A stretch of 64,000 nt of DNA. Source: Sporosarcina psychrophila (lineage in GTDB: Bacteria; Bacillota; Bacilli; Bacillales_A; Planococcaceae). The notes under the pieces were generated by a model that saw only the letters and a list, made by a program, of their open reading frames with translations, made no database searches and was not told where the DNA came from. Position 1 is the stretch's first letter. Every line of letters begins with the position of its first letter. Positions 27,440 through 34,830 of the stretch are shown piece after piece. The DNA is taken from assembly GCF_001590685.1 (NCBI RefSeq), contig NZ_CP014616.1, positions 4,091,001-4,155,000 on the forward strand, given 5' to 3'. The translations under genes were made by a program, and so were the position numbers.

Positions 27440-27475
27440 AAGCCCCTTGCTGGTGGCGAGGGGCTTGTTTTTATT
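27440..27475 (+). terminator. hairpin terminator, probably two-way
   Basis: AAGCCCCTTGC (27440-27450) pairs with GCGAGGGGCTT (27456-27466), followed on the plus strand by GTTTTTATT. No plus-strand gene precedes it. It may insulate the SLH-CAP gene from the locus to its right. Confidence 0.7.
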
Positions 27476-27519
27476 GATTTCTTAGTAATCGATTGATGGA
27501 TTTTTGTTGTCGTAAGATA

Positions 27520-27546
27520 GAACAAACGTTCTTTTTGTGTTATGAT
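27520..27546 (+). promoter_or_regulatory. extended -10 promoter overlapped by a LexA (SOS) box
   Basis: GAACAAACGTTC (27520-27531) fits the Bacillus LexA/DinR core GAAC-RNRY-GTTY with perfect dyad arms. TATGAT (27541-27546) is preceded by TGT, an extended -10. The -35 region (TAGAAC, 17-base spacing) is weak and lies under the box, so a bound repressor would block it. It drives the small toxin gene at 27612. Confidence 0.7.
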
Positions 27547-27583
27547 AGAGTTGGTAATTGCATATGAAGTGTGGGCGGTTGGT

Positions 27584-27605
27584 CACTTCCATGAGAATGG
27601 AGGTG
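27584..27605 (+). promoter_or_regulatory. hairpin burying the toxin ribosome site
   Basis: CACTTCCAT (27584-27592), a GAGA tetraloop, and ATGGAGGTG (27597-27605) form nine pairs with one G-U. The GGAGG ribosome site (27599-27603) is entirely inside the 3' arm. Such sequestration is common in type I toxin mRNAs. Confidence 0.75.
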
Positions 27606-27611
27606 ATGCCA

Positions 27612-27719
27612 ATGTCGACTTACGAATCGATAAATTTGCTAATTCAGCTTTGCACTGTAATGTTAGCAGCCTTTACAATTGTAGTCACATTGATCATTTT
27701 CTTCGTAAAAAAGAAATAA
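27612..27719 (+). CDS. TxpA/BsrG-like small membrane toxin (putative holin-like toxin)
   Basis: A 35-residue peptide starting MSTYESINLLIQ, with one membrane helix and a C-terminal FFVKKK. It matches the pattern of Bacillus type I toxins TxpA (MSTYESLMVMIG) and BsrG (MTVYESLMIMIN..QKKK), which damage the membrane or cell envelope. GGAGG lies 8 bases upstream of the ATG (27612), inside a hairpin. An in-frame ATG at 27606 is possible but too close to the ribosome site. The stop codon sits in the 12-bp hairpin 27713-27753 that ends the convergent antisense RNA. The gene is preceded by a LexA-type box, suggesting induction by DNA damage. It was identified by eye because of its small size. Confidence 0.8.
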   Translation: MSTYESINLLIQLCTVMLAAFTIVVTLIIFFVKKK

Positions 27720-27845
27720 CCGTCCCCCGCTGATAAGGTATGACGGTTATTTCTGTCTAAAACCGGATCAACCGCTCTTCTTGCGGTTTGCAGTTGCTAG
27801 GCCGAGTGTTAGCGCACTCGGTCTTTTTTTATGTTATGCGTTTCT
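27705..27845 (-). ncRNA. predicted antisense RNA (RatA-like antitoxin)
   Basis: A minus-strand promoter TTGAAA-N17-TATAAT (27852-27880) would start an RNA near 27845. It would end at the hairpin GAAATAACCGTC/GACGGTTATTTC (27713-27753), which on the minus strand is followed by TTTTTT. The RNA, about 140 bases, is complementary to the last codons and 3' region of the toxin mRNA, which ends at 27830. Overlapping convergent 3' ends are the arrangement of txpA/ratA and bsrG/SR4. Confidence 0.75.
27800..27830 (+). terminator. terminator of the toxin mRNA
   Basis: GGCCGAGTG (27800-27808) pairs with CACTCGGTC (27815-27823), followed by a run of seven T (27824-27830). Confidence 0.9.
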
Positions 27846-27851
27846 AAAGAC

Positions 27852-27880
27852 ATTATACCTTTATTCGGTGATTGTTTCAA
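27852..27880 (-). promoter_or_regulatory. promoter of the antisense RNA
   Basis: TTGAAA (complement 27875-27880), exactly 17 bases, perfect TATAAT (complement 27852-27857). This is much closer to consensus than the toxin promoter, as expected for an excess antitoxin. Confidence 0.8.
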
Positions 27881-27899
27881 GAATGGTACTTTTTATTGA

Positions 27900-29096
27900 T
27901 TACAATAACGGTGGATTTGGAACTATGTGACGTTCTTTGTTGCGCCAGTTGGTTATCCAGGTTTCGAGTCGGTCCATGGCGATTTCGAGTTGGTCGAATG
28001 CGTAGGCGTAGGAAATTCGGATGTGACCTTCCCCGAATGCTGTGAAGGCGGTGCCTGGTACGACGGCGATTCGGGCTTCATCGAGCAACGTGTGGGCGAA
28101 TTGTTCGGATGTTAGGTTGAACTCTTTAATAGAAGGAAAGATGTAGAATGCGCCACCCGGTTTGACTGTCGGAAGGCCCATGTTGGTGAGCCGGGTGTAG
28201 ATGTAGTCGCGGCGTAGGATATAGTCCGGGTTCATTGCCGAAGGCGTGTGTTGGCATTCGGTTAGTGCGCAGATAGCTGCGTGTTGGGATGGGACGCCTG
28301 CGCAGATGGTGTTATAGGCTTGCACTTTGACGGCTTGTTGCATCCACTGGGCGGCGGCGAGCAGGAAACCGATGCGCCAGCCTGTCATGGAATGGGATTT
28401 GGACAGGCCGTGGATGAGGAATAGTTTGTCTTTGAGTTCGGGGTACTCAGCGAATGAGCGGTGTTCCCCTTGGTAGGTGTTTTCGCTGTAGATTTCGTCC
28501 GAGATGATGAAGATGTCGTGATTGGTGAGTGTTGCGGCTAGTTCGTCCATCGTTTTGTGTGGGATGGTGACGCCGGTTGGGTTGGATGGATAGTTGAAGA
28601 CGATTGCTTTTGTTTTGGGTGTGATGAGTTGTTCGAGTTGGATTGGGTCCGGGATGAAGTTGGTTGTTGTTGTGTCGAGATAGATGGGTGTTGCGCCGGC
28701 GAGTGTGATGAGCGGTTCGTAGCCGGTGTAGATGGGTGCGGGGACGATGACTTCGTCTCCTGGCTCGAGAATCGTACGGAATACGGTGTCCATTGCTTGG
28801 CTTGCGCCGGTTGTGATGATGATTTCGGTTTGTGGGTTGTAGGTGAAGTTGTATTTATCGGTAAAAAAGGTGGATACGGCTTGCCGGAGTTCGAGGAGAC
28901 CGGCGTTGTGTGAGTAGATAGTTTTGTTGTCGTCGATTGCTTTGTGGGCGGCTTGTTTGATGCGTTCGGGTGTTGGAAAGTCGGGTTGGCCGATGGTTAG
29001 ATTGATGGCATCGGGGTAGTTTATGAGCTGGTTGGAGATTTTGCGGATGCCGGATGGTTCTATTTGTTGGACGCGCGGGTTGATGGTGAGTGACAT
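27900..29096 (-). CDS. patA: PLP-dependent aminotransferase (PatA type)
   Basis: Class I/II aminotransferase of 398 residues. NLTIGQPDFPTPERI near residue 32, YSHNAGLLELRQA, TTGASQAMDTVF, FNYPSNPTGV, ISDEIYSENTY, and the PLP-lysine motif GLSKSHSMTGWRIGF (Lys near 232) are all present, with the substrate-carboxylate arginine in GHIRISYA. Relatives (PatA, YugH) act on N-acetyl-LL-diaminopimelate or aromatic amino acids, so lysine/DAP metabolism is plausible but unproven. GGGGGAACCACC precedes the ATG. Coding-strand codon use strongly favours A and C. The antisense-RNA promoter of the toxin locus lies directly downstream. Confidence 0.9.
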   Translation of the reverse strand: MSLTINPRVQQIEPSGIRKISNQLINYPDAINLTIGQPDFPTPERIKQAAHKAIDDNKTIYSHNAGLLELRQAVSTFFTDKYNFTYNPQTEIIITTGASQAMDTVFRTILEPGDEVIVPAPIYTGYEPLITLAGATPIYLDTTTTNFIPDPIQLEQLITPKTKAIVFNYPSNPTGVTIPHKTMDELAATLTNHDIFIISDEIYSENTYQGEHRSFAEYPELKDKLFLIHGLSKSHSMTGWRIGFLLAAAQWMQQAVKVQAYNTICAGVPSQHAAICALTECQHTPSAMNPDYILRRDYIYTRLTNMGLPTVKPGGAFYIFPSIKEFNLTSEQFAHTLLDEARIAVVPGTAFTAFGEGHIRISYAYAFDQLEIAMDRLETWITNWRNKERHIVPNPPLL

Positions 29097-29180
29097 GGTG
29101 GTTCCCCCTTTTTGATTGGTGGGTAGTAGTATATGCGGGATGGGGGGGGATGATTTTTGGGGTGTGGTTTGGTGTTGAGG

Positions 29181-29262
29181 GGGTGTTGTTTAGTTGGTTG
29201 GGAATGTTGTGATGTTTCGGCGGGATGTTGTTTAGTTGGATCGGAGTGTTGTGATGTTTGTT
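29181..29262. repeat. short tandem array, 42-bp period
   Basis: Two copies of a 42-bp unit made of two 21-bp halves: ATGTTGTTTAGTTGGTTGGG and then ATGTTGTGATGTTTCGGCGG. A short Cys-rich frame across it is an artefact of the repeat. Confidence 0.6.
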
Positions 29263-29375
29263 TGATTCGTTGTGAACTCTTGGATTTGATTGGCCAAGAC
29301 TTTTTTCAACCGTCTTTTTGCCCGCTAAAGACTTCCCTTTCTTCTGCTTTTTAAGTTATTTCTTGGTTCTGGTTC

Positions 29376-29404
29376 TTGAAGTCTTCTGTAGCATACTGTA
29401 TATT
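29376..29404 (+). promoter_or_regulatory. promoter of a second antitoxin-like RNA
   Basis: TTGAAG (29376-29381), exactly 17 bases, TATATT (29399-29404) on the plus strand. Its position relative to the following hairpins copies the layout at 27.85 kb in mirror image. Confidence 0.6.
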
Positions 29405-29410
29405 GAGAAT

Positions 29411-29556
29411 AGATCTAGTAAAGAATAAAAAGGACCGCTTGACGTGTCGAGCGTCAAACGGTCAGCAATAGCTAGGTTCCCTATAAGGGGATCAGCCCAT
29501 CTGGAGTAGTAACCCATCTGAGCCTCTAACTCAAGGATGGGTTATTTTTTATTTTT
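29411..29556 (+). ncRNA. predicted antisense RNA of a second toxin-like locus
   Basis: Would run from about 29411 to the hairpin TAACCCATC (29510-29518)/GATGGGTTA (29536-29544), which is followed by TTTTTTATTTTT. Predicted length is about 145 bases. It overlaps the 3' end of the toxin-like frame on the opposite strand, as in txpA/ratA systems. Confidence 0.5.
29427..29463 (-). terminator. terminator of the second toxin-like mRNA
   Basis: GACCGCTTGACG (29433-29444) pairs with CGTCAAACGGTC (29452-29463) apart from one mismatch. Minus-strand read-out ends CCTTTTTATT. Confidence 0.75.
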
Positions 29557-29631
29557 ATGGTCAAATGAGAGTATTAACACGATTAATGTTGCAAAAGCTA
29601 CTGCGAAGATTTGAGTTTGATTTTCATATAA
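29542..29631 (-). pseudogene. damaged holin-like toxin gene
   Basis: On the minus strand an open frame reads YENQTQIFAVAFATLIV then LILSFDHKNKK and a stop (29542-29544): a helix plus basic tail like BsrE-type type I toxins. No start codon or ribosome site lies in frame; the expected 5' region is replaced by a terminator hairpin (29636-29663). The nearest ATG (29626 region) opens only a nine-codon frame. The downstream RNA architecture is complete. It is therefore read as a 5'-truncated toxin gene. Confidence 0.45.
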
Positions 29632-29635
29632 AGGT

Positions 29636-29663
29636 AGCCGCCCGGTGGAGAGGGCGGCTTTTT
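29636..29663 (+). terminator. terminator-like hairpin at the toxin-remnant boundary
   Basis: AGCCGCCC (29636-29643) pairs with GGGCGGCT (29652-29659), followed on the plus strand by TTTTTGTTTTG. Confidence 0.7.
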
Positions 29664-29747
29664 GTTTTGTTATTTATACAATGGTAATTTGTAGTCCCAA
29701 GTGTAATTGGTTCTTGGGGGTGTTCCTTTTCGGTTGAGTCGCAGCTG

Positions 29748-29941
29748 ATTGGACACTTTGCGGAGTTGGTTGGACGCTATAGCGGGTTCGTTGGACACTT
29801 CCGGGAGTTGGTTGAACACTTCAGGATTGGTTGGACACTATTGCGGGTTCGTTGGACACTTCCGGGAGTTGGTTAGACACTTCAGGATTGGTTGGACACT
29901 ATTGCAGGTTCTTTGGACACTCCCGGGATTGGTTGGACACT
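29748..29941. repeat. tandem array of GGACAC half-units (about 20-21 bp)
   Basis: About nine half-units, each starting with GACACT or AACACT and ending in GTTGG/GTTCG, for example GGACACTTCCGGGAGTTGG and GGACACTATTGCGGGTTCG. A composite 60-bp period is visible. No coding function; stop-poor frames across it are artefacts. Confidence 0.75.
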
Positions 29942-29968
29942 ATTTTCTATTTGAAGGGCATAAAGGAA

Positions 29969-29992
29969 GCCATCCGGTGGTCTGGATGGCTG
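29969..29992 (-). terminator. probable terminator of the EamA transporter gene
   Basis: AGCCATCC and GGATGGCT pair around a short loop, about 75 bases after the transporter stop. Minus-strand read-out continues TCCTTTATG, so the T-run is poor. Confidence 0.5.
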
Positions 29993-30067
29993 ATTGGGTG
30001 GTGATTGTCTATTCGAAAGAGACAACGTTCTATGAATTTATATGGAAAAGATTGCGTGATTAGTGAA

Positions 30068-30979
30068 CTAAACGACATTCTCACTCCGCTTGCGTCGTTT
30101 TTTCCATAGGTCTTCTGCGGCGCCAGATCCTAGTATAACGCCGGCAATGATGAGGGCTAGGCCTATGAGATGGCGATAGGTGATGATTTCGCCAAGGAAT
30201 AGTGCTGAGCCGATTAGGGAGAACATGGTGTTGAAGTTGATGAAGATGGCGGCTTTGGCTGGGCCGACTTTTCCGACTGCGTAGTTGTAAAGCATGTGAC
30301 CGACAGCTGTGCCGATGATGGCGCTTGCTGCGAAACCGAGCCAAAACATGGGCGGTACGGTGGCAAATGCTTTGATTTCACCGGGTTCTTGAATCAGGCT
30401 AATGATGAGTAGTACCGCGCTGCCGACTACCATCATATAAGCGGTCATGATACGTGGATCGAGTGTTTTTGCTGCTTTTGCGATGACTAGAAATGATAAT
30501 ACTTGAGCGGCGATTGAAATGAAAATGAAGCTATCACCGAGCGCGAGACCGCCAATTCCCCCGCCTGCTAAAACGACGGAGCTGACGCCGCCTAGGCCGA
30601 CTAAGAAACCAAGCCATTGCACTTTAGACGGGTAATTCCGCATGATAAGTGCGACGGAGATCGCCGTTAGGACGGGGCCTGTTCCGAGTATCAGTCCCGC
30701 GTTTGTGCCGGTCGTACGAACAAGTCCCATGTTAAGGAAGTAATGATGGAGGACGACATTGAGCATCGCGCCTCCTATGATATATTTCCATTCATTTTTT
30801 GTCGGCAGACGAAGCATTTTGAACGCCGCCAGAATGATGAATACCGTGATGCCTGCGAGCAGGATACGGAATGTTGTCATGGTAACTGGTCCGACATATA
30901 TGAGCAGATATTTGAGGAGTGGCAGGTTAAATCCCCAGATAAGCATTGCGGTAGTGAGGAGTGCGTAGATTCTCCACAT
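30068..30979 (-). CDS. EamA/DMT-family transporter
   Basis: Ten-helix drug/metabolite transporter of 303 residues made of two EamA repeats (about 5-140 and 150-290). IWGFNLPLLKYLL in helix 1, TTFRILLAGI, TGPVLTAISVALI near the end of repeat 1 and NFNTMFSLIGSALFLGEIITYRHLIGLALIIAGVILG (conserved GE motif) in repeat 2 are typical. It exports or imports a small metabolite of unknown identity. The frame extends to 31060, but AAAGGAGGGG precedes the ATG at 30979 and the upstream part is hydrophilic. A basic tail (KKRRKRS) follows the last helix. Confidence 0.9.
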   Translation of the reverse strand: MWRIYALLTTAMLIWGFNLPLLKYLLIYVGPVTMTTFRILLAGITVFIILAAFKMLRLPTKNEWKYIIGGAMLNVVLHHYFLNMGLVRTTGTNAGLILGTGPVLTAISVALIMRNYPSKVQWLGFLVGLGGVSSVVLAGGGIGGLALGDSFIFISIAAQVLSFLVIAKAAKTLDPRIMTAYMMVVGSAVLLIISLIQEPGEIKAFATVPPMFWLGFAASAIIGTAVGHMLYNYAVGKVGPAKAAIFINFNTMFSLIGSALFLGEIITYRHLIGLALIIAGVILGSGAAEDLWKKRRKRSENVV

Positions 30980-31196
30980 GGGGCCGTCCCCTCCTTTGGT
31001 TGGTGATTTGGTGATGATTGGTTGCTGGAAATACTGTAGGGTAAGATGGCAACTTTTCACTAGAAGTAAACAACGTTTATTGGGTACTTAGCAACGTTTT
31101 TTCTTATGTGTCAGGTTTGATGATGCTTAAGTATACACCTTTTAAAGCGTGGTAGTAGCCGCCTAAGTAATTCTTATGCGGGTTCGATGAAATATT

Positions 31197-32801
31197 TTAC
31201 CAGACGGCGATTGCTCCGTCGGTTCGGGATTCGGTGCCGCCTGATAGAACTCCGGTTTTAGGATTTCGCCAGATGATTTGGCCACGACCAAATGAGCCTG
31301 AGTCGAGGGTTGGCTGGATTTGGTGACCAAGTCTTGTCAGTGCTTGGGCGAGATGGTTCGGGAAGCCCGGTTCGACGTGGACTAGATTGTCTTTTATCCA
31401 CTGCCAGCGCGGTGCGTCGAGGGCTGCTTGTGGATTTAATTTGTAATCGATTGTGTTGATGGCTACTTGGAAATGGCCTTGCGGTTGCATGTATCCGCCC
31501 ATGACACCAAATGGCCCGATGGCTTGTCCGTTTTTGGTTAGGAAGCCTGGGATGATGGTGTGAAATGTTCGTTTGCCCGGTTTTAGTGCATTTGGGTGAT
31601 TCGGATCTAGCGAGAAGTCTGCGCCACGGTTTTGGAGTGCGATTCCTGTGCCAGGAATAACGATACCGGAGCCGAAGCCCATGTAATTCGACTGGATGAA
31701 GGATACCATGTTGCCTTCCCCATCTGCAGTTGCCAGGTAAACTGTGCCGCCTTTTGGTAATTCATACGGTTCTGGACATGTTGCGGTTGCTGTAATTTTG
31801 GCGGCGCGTTGTTGTGCGTACGCTTTTGATAGAAGGTGTTCGGGTTTAATTGGCATATCAGTTGGTTCGGTGATGAATGCTTGTCCATCTGTGAATGCGA
31901 GCTTCATAGACTCAATTTGTTCGTGAAGCGATTGCGTGTCGTGCGGCACTGGGCTGTTCATTTCCGATAGGATGTTGAGTGCCATGAGTGCGATCATGCC
32001 TTGGCCATTTGGCGGAATTTCATGAACGTCGTAGCCGCGGTAGTTTGTAGAGACGGGTTCTACCCATTCTGGCTGGTAGTTTGCCAGATCAGATTTTGTG
32101 AGAAAGCCGCCGTGTTGTTGCATGAAAGTGTCGATTTTGTCGGCTAGTTCTCCCGTGTAGAAGGATTCTGCATTCGACTCCCCAATGGAGTGTAGTGTGG
32201 CGGCGTGATCTCGTGATTTCCAAAGTTCACCGATTTCTGGTGCTCTACCGTCGGGCGCGAATGTGGTGAACCATGCATCGAATTCTTCTGTTGTAAATGA
32301 AGTGCTGTATTTTTTGTAGGCAGCGTTCCAGTATTTGCCGAGAATCGGTGTGAGCGGATAGCCTTCTTCGGCATAGCGGATGGCTGGTTCGAGTGATTCT
32401 TTTAATGGTAGATTGCCAAATTTGCGCGCGAGTTCCGCCCATGCTGCGGGTACGCCTGGGACGGTGATTGGCGTCAGACCGTAGACTGGCATTTTGTCGT
32501 GGCCTTGCGCTTTTACGGCGTCGATTGTGAGTGATTGCGGTGCCGGGCCGGAAGCGTTGAGGCCGTGCAATTTGTTGTTGACCCAAACGAGTGCGAATGC
32601 ATCGCCGCCGATACCGTTTGATGTTGGTTCGACGACGGTAAGTGCAGCCGCAGTCGCGATTGCCGCATCAATTGCGTTGCCTCCCCTGCGCATAATTTCA
32701 ATGCCAGCTTGTGCGGCGAGTGGCTGTGAGGTTGCGACCATGCCGTTTTTTGCGAAGGCGGTATGGCGTATGGATGGATTTGGGTTGTAAAGGTAGTCCA
32801 T
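31197..32801 (-). CDS. ywrD: gamma-glutamyltransferase family protein (YwrD type)
   Basis: N-terminal nucleophile hydrolase of 534 residues. The family core is clear: GMVATSQPLAAQAGIEIMRRGGNAIDAAIATAAAL, SNGIGGDAFALVW, PGVPAAWAELARKFG, and the autoprocessing site KGGTVYLATADGEGNMVS, where Thr near residue 350 becomes the nucleophile of the small subunit. There is no signal peptide, which fits the cytosolic YwrD group rather than secreted Ggt. It would cleave gamma-glutamyl bonds (glutathione, polyglutamate fragments), but the natural substrate is unknown. GGGGGAACCACCA precedes the ATG. The gene stands alone between tandem-repeat DNA and the transporter. Confidence 0.92.
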   Translation of the reverse strand: MDYLYNPNPSIRHTAFAKNGMVATSQPLAAQAGIEIMRRGGNAIDAAIATAAALTVVEPTSNGIGGDAFALVWVNNKLHGLNASGPAPQSLTIDAVKAQGHDKMPVYGLTPITVPGVPAAWAELARKFGNLPLKESLEPAIRYAEEGYPLTPILGKYWNAAYKKYSTSFTTEEFDAWFTTFAPDGRAPEIGELWKSRDHAATLHSIGESNAESFYTGELADKIDTFMQQHGGFLTKSDLANYQPEWVEPVSTNYRGYDVHEIPPNGQGMIALMALNILSEMNSPVPHDTQSLHEQIESMKLAFTDGQAFITEPTDMPIKPEHLLSKAYAQQRAAKITATATCPEPYELPKGGTVYLATADGEGNMVSFIQSNYMGFGSGIVIPGTGIALQNRGADFSLDPNHPNALKPGKRTFHTIIPGFLTKNGQAIGPFGVMGGYMQPQGHFQVAINTIDYKLNPQAALDAPRWQWIKDNLVHVEPGFPNHLAQALTRLGHQIQPTLDSGSFGRGQIIWRNPKTGVLSGGTESRTDGAIAVW

Positions 32802-32895
32802 TGGTGGTTCCCCCTTTGATGTTGGATAGTTCTGTGAGTTTATTATACTGGAGATGGAGGTGTTTAGGGAGGCGAAGTTTTTTTGGGTGTGGTGT

Positions 32896-33286
32896 GGGGA
32901 TATGATTGGTTGATTTGGTGGGGTTTATGCTTGGTTGCATGGAAGATATGATTGCTTGGCCGGGGATATGCTCGGTTGCTTGGGGAATATGATTGCTTGG
33001 CTTGGGATATGCTCGGTTGTATGGGAGATATGATCGCTTGGTTTGGGATATGCTCAGTTGTATGGGAGATTTGATTGCTTGGTTTGGGATATGCTCGGTT
33101 GCTTGGGAGATTTGATCGCTTGGCTTGGGATATGCACGGTTGGATGGGAGATTTGATTGCTTGGCCGAGGATATGCTCGGTTGCACGGAAGATATGATTG
33201 CTTGGCTCAGGATTTGATCGGTTGCATGAGAGATATGATTGCTTGGCTTGGGATATGCTCGGTTGGCGTTAATTATGATTGGTTAC
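32896..33286. repeat. GATATG tandem array A (41-bp period)
   Basis: About nine units of roughly 41 bp, each with two 20-21 bp halves: GGATATGCTCGGTTGCTTGG and GGAATATGATTGCTTGGCTT. Placed between the ggt-like gene and the end of the NERD gene. Same family at 34.6, 35.1, 44.4 and 61.5 kb. Confidence 0.85.
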
Positions 33287-33337
33287 TAGTCTAAATGCTG
33301 TTTTCATTGGACAGATTACTAGTTTTATTCGTAGAAA

Positions 33338-33362
33338 AGCGCTTCAAAGTTCATGAAGCGCT
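33338..33362 (-). terminator. terminator overlapping the NERD-gene stop
   Basis: AGCGCTTCA pairs with TGAAGCGCT. Minus-strand read-out ends GCGCTTTTC. The TGA stop lies in the stem. Confidence 0.65.
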
Positions 33363-34330
33363 GACTCATGCTTATTTGTCTTTTCATTCATGACATAGAA
33401 ACTACCTTTCCCCTTTCCTTCGTGTGATAGTCCGGATCGGGCAAGAAATCTCGTTGTTACTTGTCTGTCATTTAGCAGCATGAAACTTCTGAATTCCCTG
33501 TTAGTTATCCGGTCGCCCATGAGACATCTCCAATCTGCAAGCGCCGCAATATGACAGTCAGGTCCAGTATGATTACACGTTGGACATGCCCATTTTCTTG
33601 GCTTCCACCTCATCCCTCTAGTGTTGCATGCCGGACAAATGACTCCGGGTAAAATATCAATTGGGGATATATTCATCAATTTGGTTAACGGGAAAGGATC
33701 ATATTCTTGATGGTTATTTCTTAATTCGAATGCCAATTTCCGTATAGTATCTTTGCTTATGATTTCTTTATCGATGGATAAGGAATACAAATAAGTCGGA
33801 GTTTCATTGGTGAATGTGATTTTAGTTTCGGGAACGTTTTCGAAGATTAACTCATTGGTGAATGCGAAAGTAACAAGTCCGCTAATCGGGATATCGATTT
33901 TCCTTTGCTTGAGCCATTCATTGAGAAATAATTGCTTGCGATTGAGCTCAGCGATGGGGTTGCTCAACACTTTTCGTTCACCTGTCGGGGATTCCTGGAT
34001 GAACTGTGTGGGGTTTGATTTCACGATAATTTTCCCAGCAATGTTTTTCACCTCGATAATAAGAATGAAAGCTGGCGTAATAAGTACCGAATCCATCTGA
34101 AAATAAACGCCGTTCTGTTTCAAGCAGACGTCGTGCAAGATAGCGTGTGGATAATGGGGTTTGAATTCTAGTAGATGCTTGTCAAAGTGTTGCTCCCCAC
34201 CATAGCCTGCTTTTCGTATTCGAAAGTCCTCTCTGACTCTAAGCATTTCGGCATGTGACGGCTGTAATCGGGGCATTAATGCACTTAATCCAATTAGTAT
34301 TTTCGGCATTGATCTTTGTTTATAAATCAA
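33344..34330 (-). CDS. NERD (nuclease-related) domain protein with zinc ribbon
   Basis: 328-residue protein. The N-terminal NERD domain (about 38-165) shows AGYGGEQHFDKHLLEF, the DSVLITPAFILIIEVKNIAGKI core resembling restriction-like nucleases (Asp...Glu-x-Lys), and NPIAELNRKQLFLNEWL. A C-terminal four-cysteine ribbon follows (CPACNTRG...CPTCNHTG, about 231-256), then a basic tail. NERD proteins are thought to process DNA, but the reaction is not established. The start is TTG (34328-34330) behind AGAGGTGA; no better start is near. It is flanked on both sides by GATATG tandem arrays. Confidence 0.85.
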   Translation of the reverse strand: MIYKQRSMPKILIGLSALMPRLQPSHAEMLRVREDFRIRKAGYGGEQHFDKHLLEFKPHYPHAILHDVCLKQNGVYFQMDSVLITPAFILIIEVKNIAGKIIVKSNPTQFIQESPTGERKVLSNPIAELNRKQLFLNEWLKQRKIDIPISGLVTFAFTNELIFENVPETKITFTNETPTYLYSLSIDKEIISKDTIRKLAFELRNNHQEYDPFPLTKLMNISPIDILPGVICPACNTRGMRWKPRKWACPTCNHTGPDCHIAALADWRCLMGDRITNREFRSFMLLNDRQVTTRFLARSGLSHEGKGKGSFYVMNEKTNKHESALHEL

Positions 34331-34522
34331 TTTTTATCACCTCTTAAAAATGATATCAGAATTTTTGGTGGTTTTATATACTTTTCGCCAAAGCCGAATT
34401 ATGTATTTGTTAAACAGTGGCATGATTGATATTTGATAGGGTATTTGGGTATATATTTGAGATTTGAGCACTTGCTCTTTTTGGTGGGCGGTGTATTGAT
34501 TTACCGTTGGCTGGTCGGGTGC

Positions 34523-34747
34523 TGGATATGATTGGTTGGGCTTAGGATATGCTCGGTTCTGTGGGGTTTATGATTGGTTGCTCAGGGTTATGCTTGGTTC
34601 AATGGGAGATATGATCGGTAGCATAGGGATATGCTTGGTTCAATGGGAGATATGATCGGTAGCATAGGGATATGCTTGGTTGAACAGGTTATATGATTGG
34701 TTCGACATCATATATGATCGGTTTCCCGCTTTGGTGGAAGGTATGAT
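34523..34747. repeat. GATATG tandem array B
   Basis: Five to six units; GGGAGATATGATCGGTAGCA and GGGATATGCTTGGTTCAA alternate. One 41-bp unit is repeated almost exactly at 34593-34680. Confidence 0.8.
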
Positions 34748-34830
34748 TTTAGATCTATGCATTTGACTTAAATCTGCTTTTGGCCGAGGCCAAAAGCTTC
34801 CTTTCTAATTAGTTTTGGATTGCTCGCGCC

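Noticed and set aside
29157..29354. 65-codon Cys-rich plus-strand frame
   Set aside because: It runs through the ATGTTG repeat; the cysteines come from the repeated TGT triplet and there is no ribosome site.
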